Shown here one piece after another: positions 8,291 through 17,487 of a DNA stretch of 64,000 bases. The notes under the pieces are model-generated. The model had not been told where the DNA came from and ran no database searches. It saw nothing but the letters and a program-made list of their open reading frames with translations. The position numbers and the translations under genes were made by a program. Origin of the DNA: Glycomyces fuscus (GTDB lineage: Bacteria > Actinomycetota > Actinomycetes > Streptosporangiales > Streptosporangiaceae); assembly GCA_002529455.1 (NCBI GenBank), contig NYMS01000004.1:1-64000 (forward strand), read 5' to 3'. Each line of letters begins with the position of its first letter. The stretch's first letter is position 1.

Positions 8291-9460
8291 TCAGCGCGTA
8301 CCGGCTCCGTCGCCGGCACCGACCCTTGCGCGGGTGGGATCGCCCCGGAGCTCGGCGGCGAGCATGTCCACGACGTCGTCGAGGGAACCGCCCTCGGCGA
8401 TGACCGCGCGCTGACGTTCGTAGGAGGCGCCCTTGTCCAGGATCTCGGAGATCAGGTCCAGGTCCTCGGCGCAACCCAGGCGGGTCGCGACCGGTCTCAG
8501 CTCGCGGACCAACTCGTACAGATCGTCGCGGAGCGGAACGGTGGTTCCGCGCGCGTCCGTGATGACACGAGCGTCGAGTCCGTAGCGGGTGGCACGCCAC
8601 TTGTTGTCCTTCACCACCCAGGACGGCGGGCTGGGAAGACCGTACCCGCGGTCGAGCTGGTGATCGAACAGCTCCACCAGGCTCTGAGAGAGCGCGGCGG
8701 CCATTCCCACCTCGCGCAGGGTGGGAATCCCGTCGAACATCCGGATCTCGATGGTGCCGAAATCAGGGTGCGGACGGATGTCCCACCACACTTCCTTGAT
8801 AGAGGCGATGGTACCCGCCCTGAGAAGCGTTTCGAGGTATTCCTCGAAAGCCGCCCAGTTCGGAAGGTTCGGCGGCGGCCCCGCGGTGGGCAGCGTGCCG
8901 AAGATGACGGACCGGGAGGAGGCCAGACCGGTGTCCTGTCCGCCCCAGAAGGGGCTGGAGGCGCTCAGGGCGAGGAAGTGCGGCAGGTAGTGCGCCAGGG
9001 CGTTGACCATGGGGATGGCCTTGTCCCTGTCGCGCACGCCGACGTGGACGTGGACGCCGCACGTCAGGATGCGCCGGACCAGCCACTGCATCTGCTCGAC
9101 CAGCTCGCCGTAGCGCTCGCCGGGGCTGAGCTCCTGGTCGCGCCAGTCGTCGATGGGATGGGTTCCCGAGCAGGTCAGCGTGGTCCCCCAGGGCGTGAGG
9201 ACCTCCCTCATGCGGTCGATGCTGCGGCCCAGGTCCCCCCTGGCCTCCTCGACCGTCTCGCAGATCCCGGTCACGACCTCCACCTGGGACTGCATGAGCT
9301 CGTGGCGCAGCGGAGGGGCGGAGCCGGAGCTGAGCTCGGGGAGTTCGGCGAGGAGCTTCGGCGCCTCCTGCCTCAGGTGCCGGCTGCGCTGGTCGACGAG
9401 TTGGAGTTCCCACTCCACCCCGATCGTCGCGCGCTCGGACGAGTTGAATGCGATTCCCAT
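8291..9460 (-). CDS. Carboxylate-amine ligase, glutamate-cysteine ligase family 2 (YbdK-like)
   Basis: 389 residues. GCS2 signature: G-V-E-W-E-L-Q at the N terminus, C-S-G-T-H-P, C-G-V-H-V-H-V-G and R-M-F-D-G, which build the ATP-grasp-unrelated glutamate-cysteine ligase fold. YbdK-type proteins show weak glutamate-cysteine ligase activity, and their physiological substrate is often unknown. ATG 9460 has GGAGGG seven bases upstream. It is probably the first gene of a unit with the M20 amidohydrolase, so a joining and a splitting enzyme for amide bonds sit together. Confidence 0.8.
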   Translation of the reverse strand: MGIAFNSSERATIGVEWELQLVDQRSRHLRQEAPKLLAELPELSSGSAPPLRHELMQSQVEVVTGICETVEEARGDLGRSIDRMREVLTPWGTTLTCSGTHPIDDWRDQELSPGERYGELVEQMQWLVRRILTCGVHVHVGVRDRDKAIPMVNALAHYLPHFLALSASSPFWGGQDTGLASSRSVIFGTLPTAGPPPNLPNWAAFEEYLETLLRAGTIASIKEVWWDIRPHPDFGTIEIRMFDGIPTLREVGMAAALSQSLVELFDHQLDRGYGLPSPPSWVVKDNKWRATRYGLDARVITDARGTTVPLRDDLYELVRELRPVATRLGCAEDLDLISEILDKGASYERQRAVIAEGGSLDDVVDMLAAELRGDPTRARVGAGDGAGTR

Positions 9461-9643
9461 CTGCCCTCCGAAGGGGGTGTTTGCCGACCGTCCTTTGGCC
9501 GTCGCACCGTCGCGCCCCGGAGAACCGGTCAACCGGGACAGGGGAGGACTACCCCTCACGCACCGCACACATACGGGACAATCGCCTCGCGTAAAGCGAA
9601 TTCCGTGGAAAGAATTTCTGCTTCGGCCGCGACGCCGCGACGC

Positions 9644-10756
9644 CTACGCCCGGCCGCCGCCCCGGCGGCGCAGGGCCCACGCCGTGCCACCGGCGGCGCC
9701 CGCCGCCCCCAGCAGGGACAACGTCCCGGCGAGCGCGCGCCGGGCCCGGCGGCGCTCGGCGAGCTCCCGCGCCGACACGCGTGAGGGCGCGGCCGGGCGG
9801 GTCCAGTCCGTGCCGTACTCCTCGGGCAGCGGCAGGGAGCCGGTGTAGGGCGGCGGCATCGGCAGCCACGTGGCGGTCCACGCCGCGCTGAACATCACCA
9901 GGCGCATGACGAGGTTGATCCACACCAGCAGCCCGACCAGGACCGCGAAGGACGCGTAGACGGGGTTGCCGAGCGTCCCGGCCAGCAGCACCGCCGCCGC
10001 GGCCTTGAGCACCTCGAACCCGACCGCGCCCAGCAGGGCGCCCCGCCACATCATGCGCGTGGGCCGCCCGCTGCCCGACAGCAGCGCGAACGCCAGCACG
10101 AAGATCCCCATGTTGGCGCCGACCGCGATGGCCAGGGCCAAGGCGCGCAGGGACAGGTTGGCCAGGAGGGAGCCGTCCAGGCCCACCAGTCCGAGCAGCC
10201 ACTGCGTGGCGGCCTGGGCGACGCTGGTGAAGGCCACCGTGAGGAGCAGCGCCACGCCCAGGCCCAGCATGACCAGCAGGTCGACCGCCTTGCGCACGAG
10301 GATGTTGGGGCCCTCCTTGAAGCTCTTCAGCCAGATGGAGTGCAGGGCCTCACGCAGCGCCGACACCGCGTTCAGGCCCGCGTAGAGCAGGCCGAGCGCA
10401 CCGATGACGCTGGCGCCCACACGGGCCTGGGCGACCTGGTCGACGGGCAGTTCCCCGGACAGGCCCGGCAGGACGTCGTCCAGCGCCTGCTGGAGGTAGT
10501 CGCCCACCTCGACCTGCACGGCCGCGAGGTAGCCGACCGCGGCGAAGGCCAGCGCCAGCAGCGGGAAGAAGGACAGGAAGGCGAAGTAGGTGACCGCCCC
10601 GGCCAGCTGGGTGCCGTTGCGGTCGGCGTAGCGCTCGTAGGCCCGTACCAGGTGGTCCAGGGCGGGCCTGCGCCGCCGCAGCTGCCAGTACGCGTCCATG
10701 CCCAGGTTCCGGTAGTGCCTGCCGGTGTCCCTGGCCCGGTCCAGCGCTGCGGCCAC
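9644..10756 (-). CDS. YihY/BrkB family membrane protein
   Basis: 370 residues. Six or so transmembrane helices in the YihY/BrkB pattern: an N-terminal amphipathic part, then Q-L-A-G-A-V-T-Y-F-A-F-L-S-F-F-P-L-L-A (the conserved A-G-A-x-T-Y-x-x-x-x-S-x-x-P box at about 52-70), then five helices to about 300. A cytoplasmic tail ends in an A/R-rich stretch. Members are inner-membrane proteins of uncertain transport role. The start is GTG preceded by GGGAGG. The divergent promoter region with the galactokinase-like gene is about 230 bases long. Confidence 0.85.
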   Translation of the reverse strand: MAAALDRARDTGRHYRNLGMDAYWQLRRRRPALDHLVRAYERYADRNGTQLAGAVTYFAFLSFFPLLALAFAAVGYLAAVQVEVGDYLQQALDDVLPGLSGELPVDQVAQARVGASVIGALGLLYAGLNAVSALREALHSIWLKSFKEGPNILVRKAVDLLVMLGLGVALLLTVAFTSVAQAATQWLLGLVGLDGSLLANLSLRALALAIAVGANMGIFVLAFALLSGSGRPTRMMWRGALLGAVGFEVLKAAAAVLLAGTLGNPVYASFAVLVGLLVWINLVMRLVMFSAAWTATWLPMPPPYTGSLPLPEEYGTDWTRPAAPSRVSARELAERRRARRALAGTLSLLGAAGAAGGTAWALRRRGGGRA

Positions 10757-10985
10757 GCGGCCTCCCTCTCCGTCTCCCGTGTCACCCGTGTCCTACCCCG
10801 CGCGGTCCCGGGGTCACCGGTGGCCCGCAACCGTAGCGGTGCCGGGGCCCGCCGTGAAGCCCCCGCGTCGGTTTCGGCGGCGGAGGCACCCGGACGGGAC
10901 GGAGCGCTTCGCCGGGGGTGACCACGGACACGTCCGGGGCTTGGGCAGACTTGGGGGCGGGAGTTCTTCCGGAGAGGGGGCCTCG

Positions 10986-12107
10986 GTGGGGGGCGCGGGG
11001 GCGCGGCTGCGTGCCGTGTTGGGTGTGCGGTCGGCGGGACCTCGGGGCGCGTGGCCCGAGGAGGCGCCGGACGCCGACGCACTGGTCAGGGACTTCGAGA
11101 AGCGGTTCGGGACGCCGCCCGCGGGCGTGTGGCACGCGCCCGGGCGGCTGGCCGTCATGGGCGAGCACACGGCGGCCAGCGGGGGGGTCGGGCTGTACGC
11201 CGCCCTGCCCTGGGGCGTGACGGCGGCCGTGGGGCCCGCGCCGGACGGCGGCGTGCACGTGGCGACGCCGGACGGTCCGCTGCGCCCCCGGGACGCGGCG
11301 GCGCGGGCGGTGGCCGGTGCCGTGGCCGCCGCGCGCCGGACCGGCGCCCTGGGGGACGGCACGGGCGTCCGCGCGGTACTGGACGCGGACCTGCCCGCAC
11401 ACGCCTCCCTGGGCTACACGGCCGCCGTGGGCGCGGCGGTGGCGCTGGCCCTGGCCGACCTGGACGGCGGTCCGCCGCCCGAGGGCGCCACCGCCGACCA
11501 GCGGGTGGCCCTGGCGGCCCGCCCGGGGTGCGCGGTCCGGGTGAACCTGAGGAGCCTGCGCACCACCGTGCTGCCGTTCGACCTCGCCGAGGCCGGGCTG
11601 CGGCTCGTGGTGGTGGACACCGGAGCCCTGCCCCGGCGCGACCTGCGCGCGGCCCGCTCCGCCGAGCTGGAGCGCGCGCAGCGGACGCTCGGGCCGCTGC
11701 GCGCCGTCCAGGACCTGCCCGGGGCGTTGGAGAGGCTGCCGGACCCCGTGCTGCGCCGCCGGGTCGAGTACGCGGTGACCGAGGTGCACCGGCTCAACGC
11801 GGCCGTGGGGCTGCTGCGCGCCGGCCGCTTCGGGGAGGTCGGCCCGATCCTGTCCGCCTCCCACCTGTCCCTGCGCCGCTTCGGGCTGCCCACCCCGGAG
11901 GTGGACCTGGCCGCGGAGACCGCCGCGCGGGCCGGGGGGCGCGGGGTGCGGATGTCCGGCTGGGCGGGGACCGTGCTGGTACTGGCCGCGAAGGAGCGCG
12001 TGGAGGGGATCGGCGAGGCGCTGGCCAGGGAATTCGGCGCCGACGGGAGGGTCCCGCCGCGCGTGCGCGCCGCCGTGCCCTCCGCGGGCGCCCACCGGCT
12101 GCGCTGA
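10986..12107 (+). CDS. Galactokinase-like GHMP family protein, degenerate
   Basis: 373 residues, close to galactokinase length. Galactokinase landmarks can be traced but are altered. The sugar-binding motif reads A-P-G-R-L-A-V-M-G-E-H-T-A instead of PGRxNLIGEHTDY. The GHMP glycine loop reads S-L-G-Y-T-A-A-V-G instead of G-x-G-L-S-S-S-A. The last motif reads R-M-S-G-W-A-G instead of R-M-T-G-G-G-F-G-G. The V-T-E and N-A-A/L-L-R-A-G-R-F helix region is well kept. Substrate and phosphate contacts look weakened, so true galactokinase activity is doubtful. GTG 10986 is chosen because GGAGAGGGGG lies just before it. Confidence 0.65.
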   Translation: MGGAGARLRAVLGVRSAGPRGAWPEEAPDADALVRDFEKRFGTPPAGVWHAPGRLAVMGEHTAASGGVGLYAALPWGVTAAVGPAPDGGVHVATPDGPLRPRDAAARAVAGAVAAARRTGALGDGTGVRAVLDADLPAHASLGYTAAVGAAVALALADLDGGPPPEGATADQRVALAARPGCAVRVNLRSLRTTVLPFDLAEAGLRLVVVDTGALPRRDLRAARSAELERAQRTLGPLRAVQDLPGALERLPDPVLRRRVEYAVTEVHRLNAAVGLLRAGRFGEVGPILSASHLSLRRFGLPTPEVDLAAETAARAGGRGVRMSGWAGTVLVLAAKERVEGIGEALAREFGADGRVPPRVRAAVPSAGAHRLR

Positions 12108-12246
12108 CCCGGCCGCGCGGTCGGCCGCGCGGCCGGTCCCGCCCGGCTCCCGGAGGCCGGACCGGGACGTCGCGCCGAACCCCGCTACCCTTTTCGCGAT
12201 CACACAGGGTGGAAGTAGCGACGAGGCGATCCACGGCGCTGAGCAG

Positions 12247-13560
12247 ATGGGCGATGCGATGGCTGACCGACGGAACGGGGACGACCCCGGCCGCACCGGC
12301 GAGCACGACAGACAGGGCGTGTTCCGGCGCGGTGGGGCCCCGGACAGGCCGGACGAGTTCGAGAAGCTCTACCGCCCGCGCGAGTCCGAGCAGAGGGTGG
12401 TGGGCGAGACGCGTCGGCTCCCGCCCGCCGAGGACGTGCCCCCGGTGCGGCCGAGGCGACCCCAGAGGCCCCAACAGTCCCCGAGGTCCCAGAGGCGCAG
12501 CACCCACAGCGCCGGGCGCGTGTACGACGGCCGCGGCATCGAGCGCAGGCGCAAGGAGCGCAGGCGCAGGCTGGCCACCACCATCACGGTGACCGTGCTG
12601 GTCCTGGTCCTGGGCGTGCCCCTGGTCTTCGCCGGCGGGTTCTACCTGTACGCGAACTCGCGCCTGGAGCGGGTGGAGGCCCTGCTGGACTACGAGGGCC
12701 GCCCGGACGAGCAGCCCGGCACGACCTACATGATCGTCGGCTCCGACAGCCGCCAGGGCCTGGACGAGGAGCAGATGCGGGAGCTGGCCACCGGCTACGC
12801 CGAGGGCCGCCGGACCGACACCATCATGGTGCTCTACATCCCCGACGACGGCGACCCCACCATCGTCAGCGTCCCCCGTGACTCCTACGTCCCCCTCGCC
12901 GTCCCCGGGTACGCCGACAACAAGATCAACACCGCCTTCGCCGACGCCGTGTGCGGCACGAACGACGCGGGCGAGGAGGTCTGCGGCGGTCCCGCCCCCC
13001 TGGTGGAGACCTTCGAGCGCGCCTCGGGCGTGCACATCGACCACTACGTGGAGATCGGCATGGGCGGCTTCGTCGACATCGTGGACGCGGTCGGCGGCGT
13101 CGAACTGTGCCCCGAGGAGGCGATGGTCGACCCCAAGGCCGGGCTGGACATCGAGGCGGGCTGCCAGATGATGGACGGCGGCACCGCCCTGGGCTACGTG
13201 CGCACCCGCGCCACGCCGCGCGCCGACCTGGACCGCATCGCCCGCCAGCGCGAGTTCTTCTCGGCTCTGGTCCAGACGGCCAGCGCGCCCTCCACCCTGT
13301 TCAACCCCTTCGAGTCCGTCCCGCTGGTGCTCGCGGGCACCGACACCTTCATGGTGGACGAGGGCGACGACCTGCGGCACCTGGCGAGCATGCTCCTGGC
13401 GATGCGCGGCGGTACGCAGACCACCGCGATCCCCGTGGGGCAGACCCCCACGCTGGACGGGGTCGGCTCGGTGGTGATCTGGGACGAGGCGCGCTCCGAG
13501 GAGATGTTCGGCGCCATGAGGGCCGGGGAGCCGATCCCCGAGAGCGCCTTCCAGGACTAG
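12247..13560 (+). CDS. LytR-CpsA-Psr (LCP) family cell-wall ligase
   Basis: 437 residues. A cytoplasmic Arg/Pro-rich N terminus (about 1-110) is followed by one transmembrane helix (about 112-137) and an extracellular LCP domain. Key residues are visible: G-S-D-S-R-Q-G, R-R-T-D-T-I-M-V-L-Y, V-S-V-P-R-D-S-Y-V, K-I-N-T-A-F and Y-V-R-T-R-x-x-x-x-A-D-L-D-R-I-x-R-Q. LCP enzymes transfer polyprenyl-linked glycopolymers onto peptidoglycan. Candidate acceptor chemistry includes teichoic-type polymers or the exopolysaccharide encoded 8 kb away, which is inference. ATG 12247 and ATG 12259 are both possible starts. A TACCCT -10-like element lies at 12186-12191. Confidence 0.88.
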   Translation: MGDAMADRRNGDDPGRTGEHDRQGVFRRGGAPDRPDEFEKLYRPRESEQRVVGETRRLPPAEDVPPVRPRRPQRPQQSPRSQRRSTHSAGRVYDGRGIERRRKERRRRLATTITVTVLVLVLGVPLVFAGGFYLYANSRLERVEALLDYEGRPDEQPGTTYMIVGSDSRQGLDEEQMRELATGYAEGRRTDTIMVLYIPDDGDPTIVSVPRDSYVPLAVPGYADNKINTAFADAVCGTNDAGEEVCGGPAPLVETFERASGVHIDHYVEIGMGGFVDIVDAVGGVELCPEEAMVDPKAGLDIEAGCQMMDGGTALGYVRTRATPRADLDRIARQREFFSALVQTASAPSTLFNPFESVPLVLAGTDTFMVDEGDDLRHLASMLLAMRGGTQTTAIPVGQTPTLDGVGSVVIWDEARSEEMFGAMRAGEPIPESAFQD

Positions 13561-13753
13561 GCCGTGTTCCGCGGGCCACCGCGGTCCCGCCCTTCGCCTC
13601 CGCCGCCCTCGGCGGGCGCCGCGCGCGGCGCCCGCCCCGTCCGGGCGCCCGGGGGGCGGGCCGAAGCAGGCACGGCGGTGTCTCCGGCGGGGCTGCGCGA
13701 GCGCGTGCGGCGCGCTCCGCCGGGGCCCGGGACGGAGGACACCGGGGAAAGGC

Positions 13754-13785
13754 GAAGGGCCCGTCGCCGAAGCGACGGGCCCTTC
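13754..13785. terminator. strong hairpin terminator after the LCP gene
   Basis: Perfect 14-base arms GAAGGGCCCGTCGC and GCGACGGGCCCTTC with a CGAA loop, followed by TTCGT. The UUCG/CGAA-type loop and pure symmetry suggest it acts in either direction. Confidence 0.75.
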
Positions 13786-14101
13786 TTCGTGACGTTCCGT
13801 ACTGTGCGCGCCTACCCCCCAGCGGGCGCACGGCCGGCACGTCGGTCATCGTGGCAGAGGAGCCGAAACCCGCTCTGGCCTGCCGATTCTCACCGGCACG
13901 TCTCCACAATAGGTCAAAGTTCGCTTAAGGTGCGAATCCTGTGCACGTGGCCTATGTCGCACCTTCGGGCCTCTGCGGTGATCCGGCGTTGCCATCCTCC
14001 CACCGCGGACCCGCGTATGTACGCCGAACACGGGAAACACGCCGGGAAACTTTGCCCGACCACAGGCCCAGAACCCCGCGAACACCGCGTTTCCGGCACC
14101 C

Positions 14102-14123
14102 GGACCCGCTCGGGAGCGGGTCC
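14102..14123. terminator. hairpin between LCP gene and icd
   Basis: Perfect nine-base arms GGACCCGCT and AGCGGGTCC around a CGGG loop, followed by TCCCC. It probably backs up the stronger hairpins on each side. Confidence 0.4.
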
Positions 14124-14145
14124 TCCCCGGCCCGGACACGGCGAA

Positions 14146-14175
14146 GCCCGGCCGCCCCCTCGGGGACGACCGGGC
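14146..14175 (-). terminator. icd terminator
   Basis: Imperfect hairpin (GCCCGG...CCGGGC with GGGG/CCCC inner pairs and two mismatches) about 90 bases past the icd stop on the minus strand. Confidence 0.5.
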
Positions 14176-14263
14176 GTGACCGAGGTCTCACCCGGACGAC
14201 CGGCTCAGAGCCGTCCGGGCCTCACCTGCCCCTCGCACCGCCCCACGGGCGGAGCGGACGGGA

Positions 14264-15481
14264 TCAGGCCAGGCGCTTGGCAAGGTTCTCGTCCAGAGCG
14301 GCGAGGAACTGCTCGGTGGTCAGCCACTCCTGGTCGCCGCCGACCAGCAGCGCCAGGTCCTTGGTCATCTGGCCGCCCTCGACGGTCTTGATGACGACGT
14401 CCTCCAGCGTGTTGGCGAACTCGACGACCTTGGGGGTGTTGTCGAGCTTGCCCCGGTGCTCCAGACCGCGGGTCCACGCGAAGATGGAGGCGATCGGGTT
14501 GGTGGAGGTGGGCTTGCCCTGCTGGTGCTGGCGGTAGTGGCGGGTCACCGTGCCGTGGGCGGCCTCGGCCTCGACCGTGCGGCCGTCCGCGGTGCGCAGG
14601 ACGGAGGTCATCAGGCCGAGGGAGCCGAAGCCCTGGGCGACGGTGTCGGACTGCACGTCACCGTCGTAGTTCTTGCAGGCCCAGACGTAGCCGCCCTCCC
14701 ACTTGAGCGCGGCCGCGACCATGTCGTCGATGAGGCGGTGCTCGTAGGTCAGGCCCGCGGCGTCGAAGCGGTCCTTGAACTCGGTCTCGAAGATCTCCTG
14801 GAACACGTCCTTGAACATGCCGTCGTAGGCCTTGAGGATCGTGTTCTTGGTGGACATGTAGACCGGGTAGTTGCGGTCCAGGCCGTAGTTCAGGCTCGCC
14901 CGCGCGAAGTCCTCGATGGACCGGCGGAAGTTGTACATGCCCATCGCGACGCCGCCCGCCTCGGGGAAGTTCGCGACGTCGAACTCGACCGGCTCGCTGC
15001 CGTCGGCCGGGGTGTAGGTCATGGTGACCGTGCCGGGGCCGGGCACCTTGAAGTCGGTGGCCTTGTACTGGTCGCCGTGGGCGTGGCGGCCGATGATGAT
15101 CGGCTTGGTCCAGCCCGGGACCAGACGGGGCACGTTCTCGCAGATGATGGGCTCGCGGAAGACGACGCCGCCGAGGATGTTGCGGATGGTGCCGTTGGGC
15201 GACCGCCACATCTTCTTGAGGCCGAACTCCTCGACCCGGGCCTCGTCCGGGGTGATGGTGGCGCACTTGACGCCGACGCCGTGCTCCTTGATGGCGTTGG
15301 CGGCGTCGACGGTGATCTGGTCGTCGGTGCGGTCGCGCTCCTCGATGCCCAGGTCGTAGTACTTCAGGTCGACGTCGAGGTAGGGGAGGATCAGACGGTC
15401 CTTGATGAAGGACCAGATGATCCGGGTCATCTCGTCGCCGTCGAGCTCGACTACGGGGTTCTCGACCTTGATCTTGGCCAT
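14264..15481 (-). CDS. icd: NADP-dependent isocitrate dehydrogenase
   Basis: 405 residues, the homodimeric eukaryote-like form, not the large monomeric one. It oxidises isocitrate to 2-oxoglutarate in the TCA cycle with NADPH formation. Visible are M-T-R-I-I-W near the N terminus, the S-P-N-G-T-I-R-N substrate loop at about 94-101, conserved Arg residues after it, the D-x-x-V-A-x-x-L-K metal region and the [10 protein letters not shown] cofactor loop near 310. ATG 15481 has GAAGGGA upstream. It is monocistronic by spacing. Confidence 0.93.
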   Translation of the reverse strand: MAKIKVENPVVELDGDEMTRIIWSFIKDRLILPYLDVDLKYYDLGIEERDRTDDQITVDAANAIKEHGVGVKCATITPDEARVEEFGLKKMWRSPNGTIRNILGGVVFREPIICENVPRLVPGWTKPIIIGRHAHGDQYKATDFKVPGPGTVTMTYTPADGSEPVEFDVANFPEAGGVAMGMYNFRRSIEDFARASLNYGLDRNYPVYMSTKNTILKAYDGMFKDVFQEIFETEFKDRFDAAGLTYEHRLIDDMVAAALKWEGGYVWACKNYDGDVQSDTVAQGFGSLGLMTSVLRTADGRTVEAEAAHGTVTRHYRQHQQGKPTSTNPIASIFAWTRGLEHRGKLDNTPKVVEFANTLEDVVIKTVEGGQMTKDLALLVGGDQEWLTTEQFLAALDENLAKRLA

Positions 15482-15663
15482 GGCTGTGTGGCTGTCCCTT
15501 CAGTCTTCGCTACCGCCTCGTGCGGCAGAGGCCGGTGTCCGGCTCGTGGCCGGCGCCGGCCCGCGCACGCGGCAATTCCCCAATCCCGCCCGGGGTCCGT
15601 GCTCCCCGGGGAGGCGGTGGCTTGTCGGTGTCGCGGTATCTCGACGTCAAGCTTATTCGACGC

Positions 15664-16161
15664 CTAGGCGGACAGTTGCGGCGCCACCCATGCCAGCACG
15701 ATCAGCAGGACCGCGAGGGTGGTCAGGGTGAGCAGATCGATCCACCGGCGGCGCACGGCGAGTATCCCGATCCAGTCCTCGGGCAGCAGCACCCGGAAGG
15801 TCGCCGCCAGCAGCAGCGCGCCGGCGATGATCGCCGGACCGCGCTTGAAGTAGGCCGCGGCCACGACCACGATCCCCGCCGCGAGCGCCGACATGACCAG
15901 GAGGTAGGGCACCTGCGAGAGCCAGTACGGCGCCTCGGGCCCCCCTCCCCCGGCGGCCCGTTCCCGCACGTCCTCCCCGGAGTCGGAGTCCGCTCCGGGG
16001 TCCCGCGCGGAGCCGCCGCCGGGCTCCGGCCCGTCGTGGCCCTCCCCGCCGGGCGGCTCCCCCGCGGGCTCCCGCCCGCCGCGGGCCGCCCCGCCGGGTG
16101 CCCTCGCACCGGGCGCACCCTCGTCCGCGTCCGCCAAATCCGCCTGCCCCGCCTTGTCCAC
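15664..16161 (-). CDS. DUF3017 membrane protein
   Basis: 165 residues from a GTG start. The first 75 are a low-complexity Gly/Ala/Pro/Glu stretch. Three hydrophobic helices follow (about 83-103, 108-125 and 138-160) with the R-V-L-L-P-E-x-W-x-x-x-L-A-V-R-R-R motif between the second and third. DUF3017 proteins are small actinobacterial membrane proteins usually found next to folD, as here (1.3 kb away on the same strand, with an FHA gene inserted). The function is unknown. The exact start is uncertain because the N terminus is unconserved. Confidence 0.7.
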   Translation of the reverse strand: MDKAGQADLADADEGAPGARAPGGAARGGREPAGEPPGGEGHDGPEPGGGSARDPGADSDSGEDVRERAAGGGGPEAPYWLSQVPYLLVMSALAAGIVVVAAAYFKRGPAIIAGALLLAATFRVLLPEDWIGILAVRRRWIDLLTLTTLAVLLIVLAWVAPQLSA

Positions 16162-16685
16162 CGCGTCCCGACCCGTTCGGTTACGAATGTGCTTGGCCGC
16201 CTCGCGGCTCGTTCACGGTCTTCTCCCGGGAACTGGCACAGACCGGCCATCCGTCGAGGACTGGCTGTCCGAAACCGAACACCGCTCCGGAGGCTCATGT
16301 CCCTGAGGGTTTCGGCGGCGCCGTGCGGGAAGCGAGGCTTCCCGTCCGGGAGAGACAGCGCCCATTGTAGTGATCCGCATCGCCGACTCCTCAGGGCTCA
16401 CGGAAACGGACCCGCTCTCGCCTCACCCGTGCGTGACCGTTTCCCGCTTCCGCTTCGGCCACAGAGCCGTATTTGCACGCCTTATCCGTCTAACTCCGGA
16501 GTAAGCGCGTAGAACGCTTACCGCCCGGGTAACCCAGGTGGAGATGAGTGCACCGGTGAGCGAGGACCACCCCCATGAAGCCCACTCAACGCGTAGACCG
16601 AACCGTCACCCCCCGACAGCCTCCCCTCCACCACCGTCGCCCGCACCCCCACCGGCAGCGCCACCCCAGTCCGGGAGGAACCACC
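16162..16685. other. divergent regulatory region of DUF3017 and FHA-HTH genes
   Basis: About 520 bases, with a less G+C-rich part at 16430-16530 that probably holds promoters. A perfect inverted repeat lies at 16501-16521. The stretch 16575-16685 is an open extension of the FHA gene, of low-complexity His/Pro codons, that I judge untranslated. Confidence 0.5.
16501..16521. promoter_or_regulatory. inverted repeat, possible operator
   Basis: GTAAGCG, seven bases, CGCTTAC: perfect seven-base arms 165 bases before the FHA-HTH start. It could be the binding site of that regulator or another dimeric one. Confidence 0.4.
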
Positions 16686-17291
16686 GTGGACGGGCCCTAC
16701 CTCCGTGTCGAAGAGACCGGGGACATCCGCCAGCTCGCCGGTGAGGTCACCACGGTCGGTCGCGGGGAGGGCGCCGACATCCGGCTGAACGATCCGAGCG
16801 TCTCCCAGCTGCACGCCGAACTGGTCCGCCGCGGCCCCTACGTCTACGTGGTCGACCTGGGCCTGTCGCGCAACGGGACCCGTGTGAACGGCCGCCCCAT
16901 CGCCCGCCGCGTCCTGGAGGAGGGCGACGTGGTGAGCTTCGGTACCGCACGCTGCCGGGTCGGCGGGCTCCCCCAGGAGCAGATCAGCCCCGACATCGAG
17001 CTGCGCCGCGGCGCCGCCCCCGAGCTCACCCGCCGGGAGCTGGACGTGTTGACCGCGCTGTGCCAGCCCGCGCTGTCGGAGGAGGCCTTCGTCGCCCCCG
17101 CCACCGCCCGGGACATCGCCGAGGCGCTGGTGGTCACCGAGGCGGCGGTCAAGCAGCACCTGTTGCGGCTGTACCAGAAGTTCCGCATCCCCGAGGGGCA
17201 GAACCGCAGGACGCGGCTGGCCAACGAGGTCGTGGCGCTGGGCCTGGTGCGGCCGATGCCGGTGGGCGGATCGGCCCGCCGGGCCAGCTGA
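16686..17291 (+). CDS. FHA domain plus helix-turn-helix protein
   Basis: 201 residues from GTG 16686. An FHA phosphothreonine-binding domain occupies about 15-85, with the G-R-x-x-x-A-D-I-R-L, S-V-S-Q-L-H-A-E-L and L-S-R-N-G-T-x-V-N-G strands. A C-terminal wHTH/LuxR-like region follows (about 105-175): L-T-R-R-E-L-D-V-L-T-A-L-C, T-A-R-D-I-A-E-A-L-V-V-T and A-V-K-Q-H-L-x-R-L-Y-x-K-F. This couples Ser/Thr-kinase signalling to a DNA-binding-like module. GTG 16686 follows GGGAGGA closely; an ATG at 16575 would add 37 His/Pro/Arg residues. No Ser/Thr kinase gene is in the window. Confidence 0.75.
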   Translation: MDGPYLRVEETGDIRQLAGEVTTVGRGEGADIRLNDPSVSQLHAELVRRGPYVYVVDLGLSRNGTRVNGRPIARRVLEEGDVVSFGTARCRVGGLPQEQISPDIELRRGAAPELTRRELDVLTALCQPALSEEAFVAPATARDIAEALVVTEAAVKQHLLRLYQKFRIPEGQNRRTRLANEVVALGLVRPMPVGGSARRAS

Positions 17292-17388
17292 GCGCTTGCG
17301 GCCCTCCCCCCCCCGTCGGAGGAGTCCCGCGCGACCGCGCGGGCCCGGCTCCGCTACCCGACGTGAGGGGCCTCGGCCCGCGCGTGAC

Positions 17389-17438
17389 GCCCGGACGCTC
17401 CGGGAGCGGGTGGCTGCACCCGCTCCCGGTGTCCGGGC
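17389..17438. terminator. nested hairpin, bidirectional terminator
   Basis: Inner arms CCGGGAGCGGGTG and CACCCGCTCCCGG (13 bases, GCTG loop) are enclosed by outer arms GCCCGGAC and GTCCGGGC. It separates the convergent FHA-HTH and folD genes. Confidence 0.75.
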
Positions 17439-17487
17439 GCCCGGACGGGGGAGGCAGCGCCCGGGGCGTGCGCGGCGGATGCCCGCC

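Larger units (their letters stand above)
13561..14263. other. convergent intergenic region with three hairpins
   Basis: About 700 bases between the LCP gene and icd, which converge. It carries hairpins at 13754-13785, 14102-14123 and 14146-14175. A less G+C-rich stretch at 13900-14050 looks non-coding. No frame here resembles a protein and no tRNA fold was found. Confidence 0.5.

Noticed and set aside
13846..14139. Minus-strand open frame in the LCP-icd gap
   Set aside because: Arg/Gly-rich with no recognisable motif, and it crosses hairpins; it looks like a G+C shadow.
16575..16685. Upstream ATG extension of the FHA-HTH gene
   Set aside because: Adds 37 His/Pro/Arg residues with no domain, while GTG 16686 has a strong GGGAGGA site.
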